This document shows, in pieces, positions 55,901 through 64,000 of a stretch of 64,000 bases of DNA (its first letter is position 1; every line of letters starts with the position of its first letter). The position numbers and the translations under genes are program-made. Under the pieces are notes generated by a model. The model was not told where the DNA came from. It made no database searches and saw nothing but the letters and a program-made list of their open reading frames with translations. The stretch spans positions 137,800,250 through 137,864,249 of the forward strand of contig NC_092878.1 in NCBI RefSeq assembly GCF_028372415.1. Reading direction: 5' to 3'. Origin of the DNA: Notamacropus eugenii (Eukaryota; Chordata; Mammalia; Diprotodontia; Macropodidae).

Positions 55901-58205
55901 GACCATATATATCAATTATAAAGATTCTTTACAAAGTTTTAGGCTACTTTTAAATTTAAGTAACAGGTTTTAGGTGAGACAGGAACAATAAATATATGGT
56001 ATTTAGCAACAAAATTTAAGACAGCTACAAAACATAATGGATTACACCGTATTCGTTCAAATTGTGTATCAAAGAAAAATGGTTACCATGGATAAGACAG
56101 ACCTGTGTTCTACTGCTAGCAGAACGGACGTTCACATCTTTATTCAAGTTTAAAAGCTTAACATCTTACATAAGGATTTCACAAAGACCCTGTAGACACT
56201 TCTAGATCTTACTCCCATGGCACCCCTTTCATAAAAACTTAGTGTTTTACCATTATGTGAAACTCAGTATTTCCCCAAACCAAATTCATTATCTTTGGGT
56301 CAAAAGGTAATTCTTCTCCTTATTACTGGCACCACTGATTTTTCCCATTGCCCAATACCAAACTAAAATAATTTTATTAATTCAACAATATTATTTTAAT
56401 ACTTACTGTCCCTGAAATATTTTTTGATTGAGTAAGGCTGCTCTTCTCCATTCATCTCAACCACGCTGGTTGAGACCCTCATCTTTTTTTCATCCAGACT
56501 GCTGCAATAAATGACCTAACTGATCTTCCTCCTTGAGTACCATCATCCTCTACACCAAAGCCTGAGTCATCTTTTTAAAACACTAAAATGTTCTCTCACT
56601 TCTCTTCTCAAAAACCCATCACCGTTTTCTACTGCTTGGTATAAAGGCCTGACTCAGATACATAATGCCTTCTAAAATCTAGCTCCGACTGACCTTTCCA
56701 GCCTTGTTTCATAATATTCCCCTTTAATTAGTCTATGGTGCAGCTAAGCTGGACTGCTCTTCATTACTCATCATTTTTTCCTTTCCTGTGTCTTCGATTC
56801 TCACACCTGGAACAGACCTTCTCCCTCAATTCATCTGTTATGGCCCTCCCCTCCCCAATCTTTCCTCCTATTACAGGTCCAATTTACATGTCAATTCCTT
56901 CATGAAACCTGCAATGACTTGCCCAGGTGAAATCCATCTTTTTCATTTTCAAATTTTTCAAGGCACTTTGGATCTTGTCTATGTACTTCTCATTCTATCT
57001 TGTATCATAGTTATTTGTGCGCCTATCCTTCTCCCTCATTAGAACCTAAGTACTTTCATAGTAGGGCCTGTGTGTCTCCAGTACCTAGTACAGTTTCTTA
57101 CATATAATAGACATTTAATAAGGTAATGGATAAAATTTTTGCTGAACAGGCAAGATCTTCTAGGTCTTATCTACTAGATTAAAGCTGTGGCAATGCCAAT
57201 CATTAATTGATAAGGCTGTCCAATTAGTGAATACACAAATATATAGGGGATTTCACTGGCAAAGGCGAACCCTGGGTTAGCAAGTTTCCTTTCTCAATGC
57301 TGATCTATAGCTGTTCTGTATCTCCTAGTCTACAAGAGCTGTCTGGGGCACTGCGTAGTTCAGTGACCCAGGCTGGGAGTGTCAGAGCTGGGTCTTCCTG
57401 ACTCAGAAGCCGGTTGTCTTCTCCACTTCACCACAAAGTCTCACCACGTGTTAATCATATTTATCTTATTGCTGTTTGTAACCTCTATTAGGCATCAATT
57501 TAACAGCTTCATTCCAGTTATTCTATGTACTTGAATGCAATAAAATTGTATTTAGATAAATATATGGGCCAACCTTTTCACTAACAAATTACCATTAATG
57601 ATAATTTGCTGTAAGAACAGGAAACCTGTGCAAACAAAATAATTCCTGTACAGTCAAAGAGCTTACACCCAAAGTATTTTTATCTTTTATCAGTAGCTTT
57701 GTATTGAGCTTGAAGGTCTGTAAAGTGCTTTCTAGATGTTACCCAGTAGCATTCAGAAAGCCAACTGCATGTCCTTAAAGTATTACTTATTATGGAATCT
57801 CCTACTGCTTCCCTCTACAGCTTTTCTTGTAGAGAAGAGCCATGAGCTTCACTGCCCTCAGAAGACAGACGACATTAAAAGCAGTAACAGAAACCTATTT
57901 CCACCTCCTGGACTTGCTCAGAACTCTGCATCTTTAGCAAAGATGAAACTGCTCAAAAGACTTAATTGAAAATCTCTAACTTCAACAAATAAGCTGTATA
58001 TGAATGACTATTACAGTACCTGATGGAAATCCGCCACCAAAGAATATATTAAACAAATCTTCTGGAGTAATATCAGCTTCGCAGCCTCTGTGGAAATTAA
58101 ATCTTCCATTGCTCTGGTGATTGCACGCTTGGTCCTCGTTGCCAGTGAGGTCGTACTGCTTCCTCTTTTCAGGATTGCTTAAAACGGCATAGGCATTTCC
58201 AATCT
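46824..58205 (-). CDS. DNAJB14: DNAJB14 3' portion: five last coding exons
   Basis: ER-membrane J-domain co-chaperone that works with Hsp70 (HSPA8) in ER-associated degradation and, with DNAJB12, in membrane penetration by some polyomaviruses. Exons on the minus strand (58205-58020, 55728-55634, 50674-50565, 49669-49497, 46948-46824) join in phase to about 228 C-terminal residues of a protein that is 379 in human. The order is: end of the J domain ([16 protein letters not shown]), linker with [18 protein letters not shown], His-rich stretch, transmembrane segment ([18 protein letters not shown]), then the DUF1977 luminal tail ending TSIYRGG. The HPD motif that activates Hsp70 is in an exon beyond the right edge, so activity cannot be judged here. 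DNAJB12 is the paralogue, but the residue match and gene order favour DNAJB14. Confidence 0.96.
47100..47240 (+). repeat. Degenerate marsupial SINE
   Basis: AAGCACTGAATCTGGAGTTA and TCATCCTGGGCAAATCAAAG recall a tRNA-SINE core. A (CT)10 tract follows at 47338-47358. Confidence 0.5.
48055..48182 (-). repeat. Mar1-type marsupial tRNA SINE
   Basis: The reverse complement of the copy at 12726-12873: GGCAATTGGGGTTAAGTGAC, TTGCCCAAGGTCACACAACT, TGAACTCAGGTCCTCCTGGC. It lies in the last DNAJB14 intron. Confidence 0.9.
48860..49010 (+). repeat. MIR fragment
   Basis: TTTCCCCATTTTACAGACGA followed by GGAAGCTAAGATACC and GTCACAGCC. Confidence 0.6.
49258..49320 (+). repeat. (AAAT/GAAT)n microsatellite
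   Basis: AAAATAAATAAATAAATGAA then TGAATGAACGAATGAATG and AATAAATAAATAAATAAG, 177 bp from the DNAJB14 exon 7 donor. Confidence 0.9.
49497..49669 (-). CDS. DNAJB14: DNAJB14 exon (probably exon 7): DUF1977 region
   Basis: This 173-bp exon encodes [40 protein letters not shown] and [17 protein letters not shown]. The acceptor is CTGTTTTGCAG and the donor GTAAGT. This is the conserved C-terminal domain of DNAJB12/DNAJB14. Confidence 0.96.
50565..50674 (-). CDS. DNAJB14: DNAJB14 exon (probably exon 6): transmembrane segment
   Basis: This 110-bp exon encodes [20 protein letters not shown] then [16 protein letters not shown] and two bases of Ser. The roughly 20-residue hydrophobic run is the single membrane anchor. 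The acceptor is CTGCTTTGCAG and the donor GTGAGT. Confidence 0.96.
50675..51900. other. DNAJB14 intron, nothing recognised
   Basis: AT-rich intron upstream of the transmembrane exon. Confidence 0.45.
51918..52022 (+). repeat. MIR fragment
   Basis: AGATTTTTAAAGTGCTTTCA and TCTAATCTGATCCTCACAAA. Confidence 0.7.
52025..52730 (-). repeat. L2 LINE 3' region
   Basis: A reversed L2: AACAAGCATTTATGAAGCTC, TACCTATGTGCCAAGCCCTC, TCTTGAAGGAAGCCAGGAAT, TATGATCAGATCTGGGTTTC and AAATCACTTTGGCACCTGCA. The next 1 kb (to about 53700) is purine-rich and may be older L2 body that I cannot align by eye. Confidence 0.75.
52731..54165. other. DNAJB14 intron, purine-rich, origin unclear
   Basis: G/A-rich plus strand, possibly the degraded 5' continuation of the L2 on its left. 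An 91-codon frame at 53704-53979 has no recognisable motif. Confidence 0.4.
54168..54265 (+). repeat. MIR-like fragment
   Basis: AGACCTAGAAGGGGCCATTA, then TTCATTTTACAGATGAGGAA. Confidence 0.6.
55634..55728 (-). CDS. DNAJB14: DNAJB14 exon (probably exon 5): His-rich linker
   Basis: This 95-bp exon encodes [20 protein letters not shown] and [11 protein letters not shown]. The acceptor is AACTCTTCAG and the donor GTATGT. The [10 protein letters not shown] run carries two more His than human (QQHQHRH). It ends in phase 0. Confidence 0.95.
56430..57135 (+). repeat. L2 LINE, long 3' region
   Basis: TCCAGACTGCTGCAATAAAT, AAATGTTCTCTCACTTCTCT, ATAAAGGCCTGACTCAGATA, CCTTCATGAAACCTGCAATG and AGTAGGGCCTGTGTGTCTCC then AGACATTTAATAAGG: about 700 bp in L2 order, in a DNAJB14 intron. 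Confidence 0.8.
57140..58015. other. DNAJB14 intron, nothing recognised
   Basis: Short frames such as 57736-57969 have no recognisable motif. Confidence 0.45.
58020..58205 (-). CDS. DNAJB14: DNAJB14 exon (probably exon 4): end of J domain and G/F-like linker
   Basis: This 186-bp exon starts after TGTTTCAG and ends before GTACTG. It encodes (K)[56 protein letters not shown] and GGFPSG. It includes J-domain helices III-IV but not the HPD loop. It differs from human at a few positions (NEDQ for NEEQ, QSNG for QNNG). Confidence 0.96.
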
Positions 58206-58209
58206 CTGA

Positions 58210-59250
58210 AACATTTAGTGAACACAAGTAAGCAGACCACAGTACCACAGATGTGCTAAGCTACAGACATCTGACTCAGATCAGGAAAGTGCTCATCAGT
58301 CCAGATCCTTCAAAGACAAGTTTCCATTATTTCCGCAGGTACCTCACAACTGTAACCCACTAAACACTGACTCCCATTTCTATCCCAGCTGATGTTACTT
58401 CTCTATCTGTACCAGCCCTTCTCATCCAGGTTTAGCTCATGTCCTCTCTTCTGTAGCCGGAGTGAGCACGACAGCTCTCCCTCCTGTCAGCGATTCTAGA
58501 CAGGCGATCTCAACTTTCTCAAGTTTGCTATTTCACTTTTCTGCTCACTTGACGGACTAAAGGACCTGTTTCCCTTTTCACTGACTTAAATGTTTATCCA
58601 CCAGTTTTCACCAATCTCAGGACAAAGTTACCAAGATATATATGGTTATAATTCCATCTTGTGGTCAGCTAAATCTTCAAGCAGAAACACACCAAGTTTA
58701 AAAGTTAGTCTTGCCTAAATGTGGTACTTAATACACAACAGTAAATGAATGTTCTTTAAATATTTCATAAAATTATAAGACCTAAAATGAAGGCTTCCAA
58801 AACATCAGGTAGCTCCTCAATGAAGGGAGGACACAGAGAAGGTCCCATAGAACAAAAGGAAGGGATAGACTGTACTCTACATAACTAGGGGCAGTATCCA
58901 AATCAGATCACAAATCCATTGAAGTATAATATGCCTAATTTTCCTAACTAAAGTTTATACTTTTCTAACCCCAATAAGTAAATGCTACTTCTTATGGACT
59001 TAAAAGTTTATCTTTATCTCCCACAGTGGTTACACACAGAGGAACACTCAATAAATTCTTGTTTTTAATGAATGAGTCAAACATTTCCTCTGACATACAT
59101 CTATCTGGAAACTCTATAATTAAAAACAATTCTAAATCTATATTGCTTGAAAGACCTAAAACTAATGGAATTTGTTATAAGAATTTTCCATCCAGTTAGA
59201 AAGTCTGTTCAAAAGAGAATCTAAGATAACCTGATTTTATGTGCTAATCA
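58210..59250. other. DNAJB14 intron 5' of exon 4, nothing recognised
   Basis: C/T- and A/T-rich intron up to the first MIR-like piece. Confidence 0.45.
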
Positions 59251-59254
59251 CAAA

Positions 59255-59380
59255 ATTTTTAGAGCTAGAAGAGACCTTAAAGATCATTTGTTCTTTCCCC
59301 CTTATTTTACAAATTGGGAGCCTAAGGCTCAGAAGGGTTAACTAACTTGCCCAAGGTCACATAGGGGGTAAGTTTTCAAC
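59255..59380 (+). repeat. MIR-like SINE fragment
   Basis: TTTAGAGCTAGAAGAGACCT, then TAACTTGCCCAAGGTCACAT. Confidence 0.65.
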
Positions 59381-59384
59381 TGCA

Positions 59385-61245
59385 TCAATCAGGAAGGAAA
59401 CATAAGTCAATTCTTCTTCATAATAAATCCCTTGAGCTACCTAAATTCTCTTATAGTATTGAAACTGTTTTGTTGAATATTGCTTAAAATTAAGAGGCCC
59501 ACTATAATCTAAGTAGATGTCCATCGCTTGAAGAATGGTTGAGTAAAATTGTGAGATACAAGTGAAATAGAAACTAGAACACTTTTACACTGTAAGAAAC
59601 GTCAGACAAATGTGGAAAGACATATGAACTGAAGAGAGGCAAAGAAAGCAAAACCAATGGAATAAGATATTAAATAACTACAATAATTGTACTGTGATGT
59701 AATAATGTAAATGAAAACAGCACTCAAAACACCAGAATTTAAATTATACACAATATCAACTCTTGGTTCCAGAGACCTGATGATGACACGAACCTCCTCT
59801 CGACAAAGAAGCACATATAGTAAGTTTGCTTTGAACTTTTTCCTGTTGTCAGGAAGTCTTTTGGGGATAAAAAGTGAAATAAGACTGGGAAGGGACAGTG
59901 GTGTAAAAAACAAAATGCACTAATAAAACTAAAAATTAAATAAGTGAGCCACCAGCTAGAGATTAACAAAATATTTGTTTCATAAAAATTTCAATCTATC
60001 TTTTGTAAAGGATCTGACCGTAATACTAAGAGCAGGACAATGCCATCATGTTAAAGCATAAGGCAGCATCTCTCAAACTGTCCTCTGCAAAACCCTGTTG
60101 TTCCCAGATGATATGAACACTAATGCTAGCGATCTTCCTGCTAAGCAATAAAACATGAAACTACTTCATCAAAAATACTGTGTGGCTTCATTCTATTCCC
60201 CGCAAATGGTAATCCATACCTTCTGTCTGGTAGAGTTATGGCTGCATCAACACAGTTTCAAGCTCCAAAACGCTCTTGGGTTAAATGAGTCTGAGAAATG
60301 CTAGCCCAAGGGGTGAGAACAAAGCTTTAAGGACCCGACAAAGCCTAGAGTACCTTGCAGATCAGCAGAAGCACCAGAAAGCAGAAGGAAGGACAGAACT
60401 AAGAACATTCAAGATAAAAGGAAGAACCTTAAAAAGCGAAGGCCTGACACATCTAAGGAGAACACAGTGGGCTACAAAGTCTGGGAACCACTGTGTAACC
60501 CCGCCCCCCAGGCTAGGCTGCGTCTAAGTTCTCTCTCTAAATACTTAAGAAGCTAGGTCCTTTTTGAGAAGTATGTAACACCAGCCCATAGTGGGTCCCA
60601 GAAACACAGGCCCCGCCATCCTAGCCTCAGCACTCTGTAGGTTACTTTATCAATGGATTTAACTGTCTAAGTTGAGCCCTACCATCATTATATCTACTTT
60701 CATCTTTAAACACTGCTGTTGTCGCTGGAAACTGAAATTATACAGTAGTTTGCTTCAGGCTTTAAATGCGATCCTCCTCTCCTTCCCTGTTGTGTTAACA
60801 GCACCTAATGAGACAAAACCTCAATCAAGAAAATTCTTTAAGTGCACAATTAAAGTAATTTGCTTCAACAAATTCAACTTTCTGAACTGTTCAATTTTAA
60901 AACTTTGTCTATATGATGTTCTCATCTGCAAGCAAATGATTATAGAATTATTCTGGGATGAAGTCACAACCAAAGCTGTGAGCTCTACCCTCATTTTGTG
61001 ATCACACTGTTGGAGAACATGGTTTTAGCTGTATTCATAAAGCTCATCTTCTGAAGGCTAAGTTATCCAGTTAGGAAAACGGGCAACTGTGAGGGCTCTA
61101 TCATCCTTCAGGACATATTCCTCAGCTTTACGTTACAGAATTGCCTTCCTTGCTTGAGAAAGGGAACAGGAAACAAATGTGGAGAGTTAATTAGGCTGCA
61201 TCAGACTCACTAAGATACCTTCATCAAGTGAGCATATCCTCTAAT
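59385..61245. other. DNAJB14 intron, nothing recognised
   Basis: It holds several short frames (for example 60285-60527 and 60672-61001) without recognisable motifs. Confidence 0.45.
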
Positions 61246-61249
61246 ATAC

Positions 61250-61460
61250 ATTTTGCTCTTCTTCAGTCATGGCTGACTCTGTGCAGCCCTGGGGACTAGC
61301 TGTCCATGGGATTTTCTCGGCAAAGATGCTGGAGTGGTTTGTCGTTTCCTTCTCCAGAAAATTAAGACAAACAGAAGGGCCATGGTATCTGAGGCTGTAT
61401 CTGAAATCAGGTCTACCCGTCCTGGCCCAGTGCTCTAGCCACTGGGCCAACTAGATGCTC
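61250..61460 (+). repeat. Marsupial SINE, central part short
   Basis: TCAGTCATGGCTGACTCTGT, TTTTCTCGGCAAAGATGCTG, TGGTTTGTCGTTTCCTTCTC and TGCTCTAGCCACTGGGCCAA. Confidence 0.85.
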
Positions 61461-61539
61461 CAATATACATTTATTTTGCATAAAATCTAAAAAACAAGTA
61501 CCAAAATTTAAAAACATCTAGAAAGTTTGTTTTTATTCT

Positions 61540-61745
61540 TTTTAAAATTTATAAAGCATTTTAAGATTCGTAAAGAGCTTTAAATCTCAAGTTACATCCT
61601 CACAACAATCCTGTGGGGGAGGTGCTAACAGTATCCTCATTTTAAAGATGAGGAAACAGAACAAAATTAAGTGGCTTTCCCAGTGTCATACAACTAGGAA
61701 GCATCCTAGGCAAGATCTGAATACTCTTCCTGACTCCAAGGTCTC
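61540..61745 (+). repeat. MIR/THER1 SINE
   Basis: AAGATTCGTAAAGAGCTTTA, CCTCACAACAATCCTGTGGG and CATTTTAAAGATGAGGAAAC. Confidence 0.85.
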
Positions 61746-61749
61746 ATTT

Positions 61750-63435
61750 TTATTCTTAAAAATACATAATCTCACTCTGTCTAGAATTTAGTTTTCAAAA
61801 TCCATCCTATTTTGAACATAAGAAATAGAAAGGAAAAAAAGACCTCTGAGCAGTTATGTAGATGGCTGTAAAACTCACGTACAAAAATACATACACTTTT
61901 TTCACAGTGATATGTGCCCCTCATGTCCTAATGAAAGGTGTTTCTAAATGCAATTCTTTGTTGCATAGCAACAAATTAAAAAGGCATTGTGGGCCTGCTA
62001 TATAGGCATAGCTAACGATAAGAAATGACAGTCAAGAGCAAAGAAATAGTCATAAAAATTAGGAAAAAAGGATTCCAGGTTTCAAAAAGAAGCACTCCAG
62101 ACATTTCATTTAAGACTGAAATAGCACCATACACACCAATAAACCCCCTTCCTATGGGCACCACAGTTTATCAACTGATGATCCCAAGTCATCGAGAAAA
62201 GACTGTATCATATTCAATATATCCTCCAGAAAGAGACTAAAAAGTATGTAAAATATTTTAGAAATATTTTCATCATGAATGAGTAAAAAGTATTAGAATT
62301 TTTCAGCTAGTCAGAAAGACTCATTTCCTCAGGGTTCCAAACAGCATTAACATAAACTCTGGGTTAATTTGTTCACTGAAACAGGACCAGCACTAATTGT
62401 ACTGTTAATATAGCTGACAATTTATATAACACTTAAGGTTTCCAAAGTACTTTCCACATATTACTGTACTTCTCACCCTGGGCAGCCTGTGTTTTTAATG
62501 GCATCATCTTAATAGGAAGTTCAATTTTAATCTGTTTCGTTTCAGTTCAGTTGGTGGCATTGTTTTGTCTTATTTAATATTTGTATAGGCGAATGAAAGA
62601 GAAATTACAACAAAAACTTTAGGATCAATTACTGTTTTCCAGTAGTGTTTTCCAGATAAAGGAGGGGTTATACTTTTAAGCATTAAGCAACTTACATTTT
62701 AAATATTTCATGAAATACAAGCAATCTCTGATGGGCAGAGATAAAATGGCCATGCCTGCCTTTGCCTCCACTCTCTCCATGGAGTCAGCTGGCATCTAAT
62801 TCTACCCACCAATTCAGAACAGCAGGTACAATAAGTGACCTAGGGAGGTGCGTTTCCTATGCAAACATACAGGGGTATTTTCTGCTTTACAATTTAGAGC
62901 AATAACAAATGATTGGTAGCAAAGCTCTGGCTTAAGTGCATTTTCCCATTAAAAAAAAAAAGTGATCACTCTGGACACCAAGAGTCAAATAGACTTTTTT
63001 GGCCTGACTTGGGAAACTGATCACAATTCCACCACTAAGCGTCACTATTTATACGGGAAAGTATTCTAAATTCCAAATAACCAACTTACAAATGAACTTT
63101 TGGTACGTTCCAGACTACCTATTAATCTCTGTCAATACGATCCTATACAGGAACCAACATCTACCGTCATCTCTCTCATGAAGACATTATATTAGTTTTA
63201 GGACAAAACTGAGCTCCAAATTCAGACTTTGATTGGATTTGATTCTTATAAATTTGAAAGTTTTCTTCTTTAATTATTGACATAAACAGAAAAAGCCTCT
63301 ATCTTATTAGAGTTTTTATCTAAATACTTTTCAAACATAAATGCTTGTTTTTGATATATTTTATTATGTCATTTTATAAAATACCTGGAATATTACCTTC
63401 ACACTGAAAGTACTCAATTTTTAGAATATTCATCT
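61750..63435. other. DNAJB14 intron, mostly unrecognised
   Basis: AT-rich intron with one weak MIR piece near 62415-62500 (AACACTTAAGGTTTCCAAAG). Confidence 0.45.
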
Positions 63436-63439
63436 GATA

Positions 63440-63800
63440 GGCAGTACTTTTCACAGCTTTCATATTTTTCCCCTATTCAAGAACCTATTACTGCTTCCCA
63501 CCAATATAAAATCTAGTCTGTGCTTCACCAGTTTCATTTAAAGTCCTCTTTGATATTGCCTCACCTTACTTGTCCAATCAGGTTGGAGTCACCTCTCCAA
63601 GTCTGTTCTCAAACCATCGTCCCCTAACTACACACTTTCTCTGACTCCTCTCTACCCAGCCATCCTTCAAAGATAGTGTGAATTTTCACCAACTCTATGA
63701 AATCTTCCTTGAGAACTTTGAACCATCATGCTCACGTGCCATTTTAAGGACATCTTCAGATGCTAGAGCACTCATGGGCAAGCATCTGCTCCAGTCTACC
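63440..63800 (+). repeat. L2 LINE fragment
   Basis: TACTGCTTCCCACCAATATA, TCTAGTCTGTGCTTCACCAG and TATGAAATCTTCCTTGAGAA are L2 3'-region-like. The terminal end is lost. Confidence 0.55.
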
Positions 63801-64000
63801 ACCATATTAAATGATCAATGAATTAATCTATGCTTATTTCATTTCTGTATTCTCAATGAGTCTAGCTATTTTTCAAGCAGCACCAAAAAATGTTTAAAGG
63901 CCTTTAAAATGAAAATCTCCTCTAGTAAAGTCATCATGAAAGAATTTCTGGAATACAACTCCAGGAACAGGGGAATTTAGAAACTGTTTCATTTAACAAA

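Noticed and set aside
60285-61001. Frames of 80 and 109 codons in a DNAJB14 intron
   Set aside because: No family resemblance and no splice context.
1-64000. Endogenous retrovirus, LTR element or other virus-like fossil
   Set aside because: I saw no LTR pair, primer-binding site, or gag/pol/env-like frame. The only reverse transcriptase remnants are of L1 and RTE-like LINE type.
1-64000. A novel defence, toxin or mobile gene system
   Set aside because: Gene content and order match a conserved mammalian segment (DAPP1, LAMTOR3, DNAJB14), and the rest is repeats and introns.

Overview
The window is vertebrate nuclear DNA, almost certainly from a marsupial. Three mammalian genes are split into short exons by long introns. 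The repeats are marsupial-type: tRNA-derived SINEs, MIR/THER1, many L2 3' ends, marsupial L1, and a HAL1-like ORF1-only LINE. No bacterial, plasmid or viral gene was recognised, and no CRISPR array, tRNA or rRNA. The species cannot be fixed from sequence alone.

Layout. (1) Positions 1-15680, plus strand: the 3' two thirds of DAPP1 (Bam32). Six coding exons lie between 4667 and 13466 and encode the end of the SH2 region, the regulatory tyrosine and the whole PH domain. A 3' UTR of about 2.2 kb probably ends near 15680. (2) About 17350-28870, minus strand: the complete LAMTOR3 gene (MP1, Ragulator subunit p14 partner). Six coding exons give exactly 124 residues, and there is a likely untranslated first exon. 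Its CpG-island promoter (28100-29200) carries three NRF1-type sites. (3) About 29200-42000: intergenic DNA with a roughly 0.9-kb alternating purine-pyrimidine minisatellite, tandem L2 ends, a HAL1-like element with visible target-site duplications, a broken RTE-like reverse transcriptase fragment, and back-to-back L2 copies. One exon-like segment here (31247-31335, plus strand) is unexplained. (4) About 42020-64000, minus strand: the 3' part of DNAJB14. Its last five coding exons (end of the J domain, G/F-like linker, membrane segment, DUF1977) are followed by an apparently repeat-poor 3' UTR of about 4.8 kb. Its first three exons lie beyond the right edge.

The order DAPP1 (+), LAMTOR3 (-), DNAJB14 (-) matches human 4q23, so this is a conserved syntenic block. 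DAPP1 and LAMTOR3 converge tail to tail with about 1.7 kb between likely poly(A) sites. The genes are not an operon and act separately: DAPP1 in B-cell-receptor/PI3K signalling, LAMTOR3 in lysosomal MAPK/mTORC1 scaffolding, DNAJB14 in ER-membrane protein quality control.

The window is mostly ordinary. The items most worth a second look are the duplicated NRF1 module, a perfect 11-bp hairpin in the DNAJB14 3' UTR, complementary CA and GU repeats in one DAPP1 intron, two minisatellites, the HAL1-like element, and the orphan exon-like segment.
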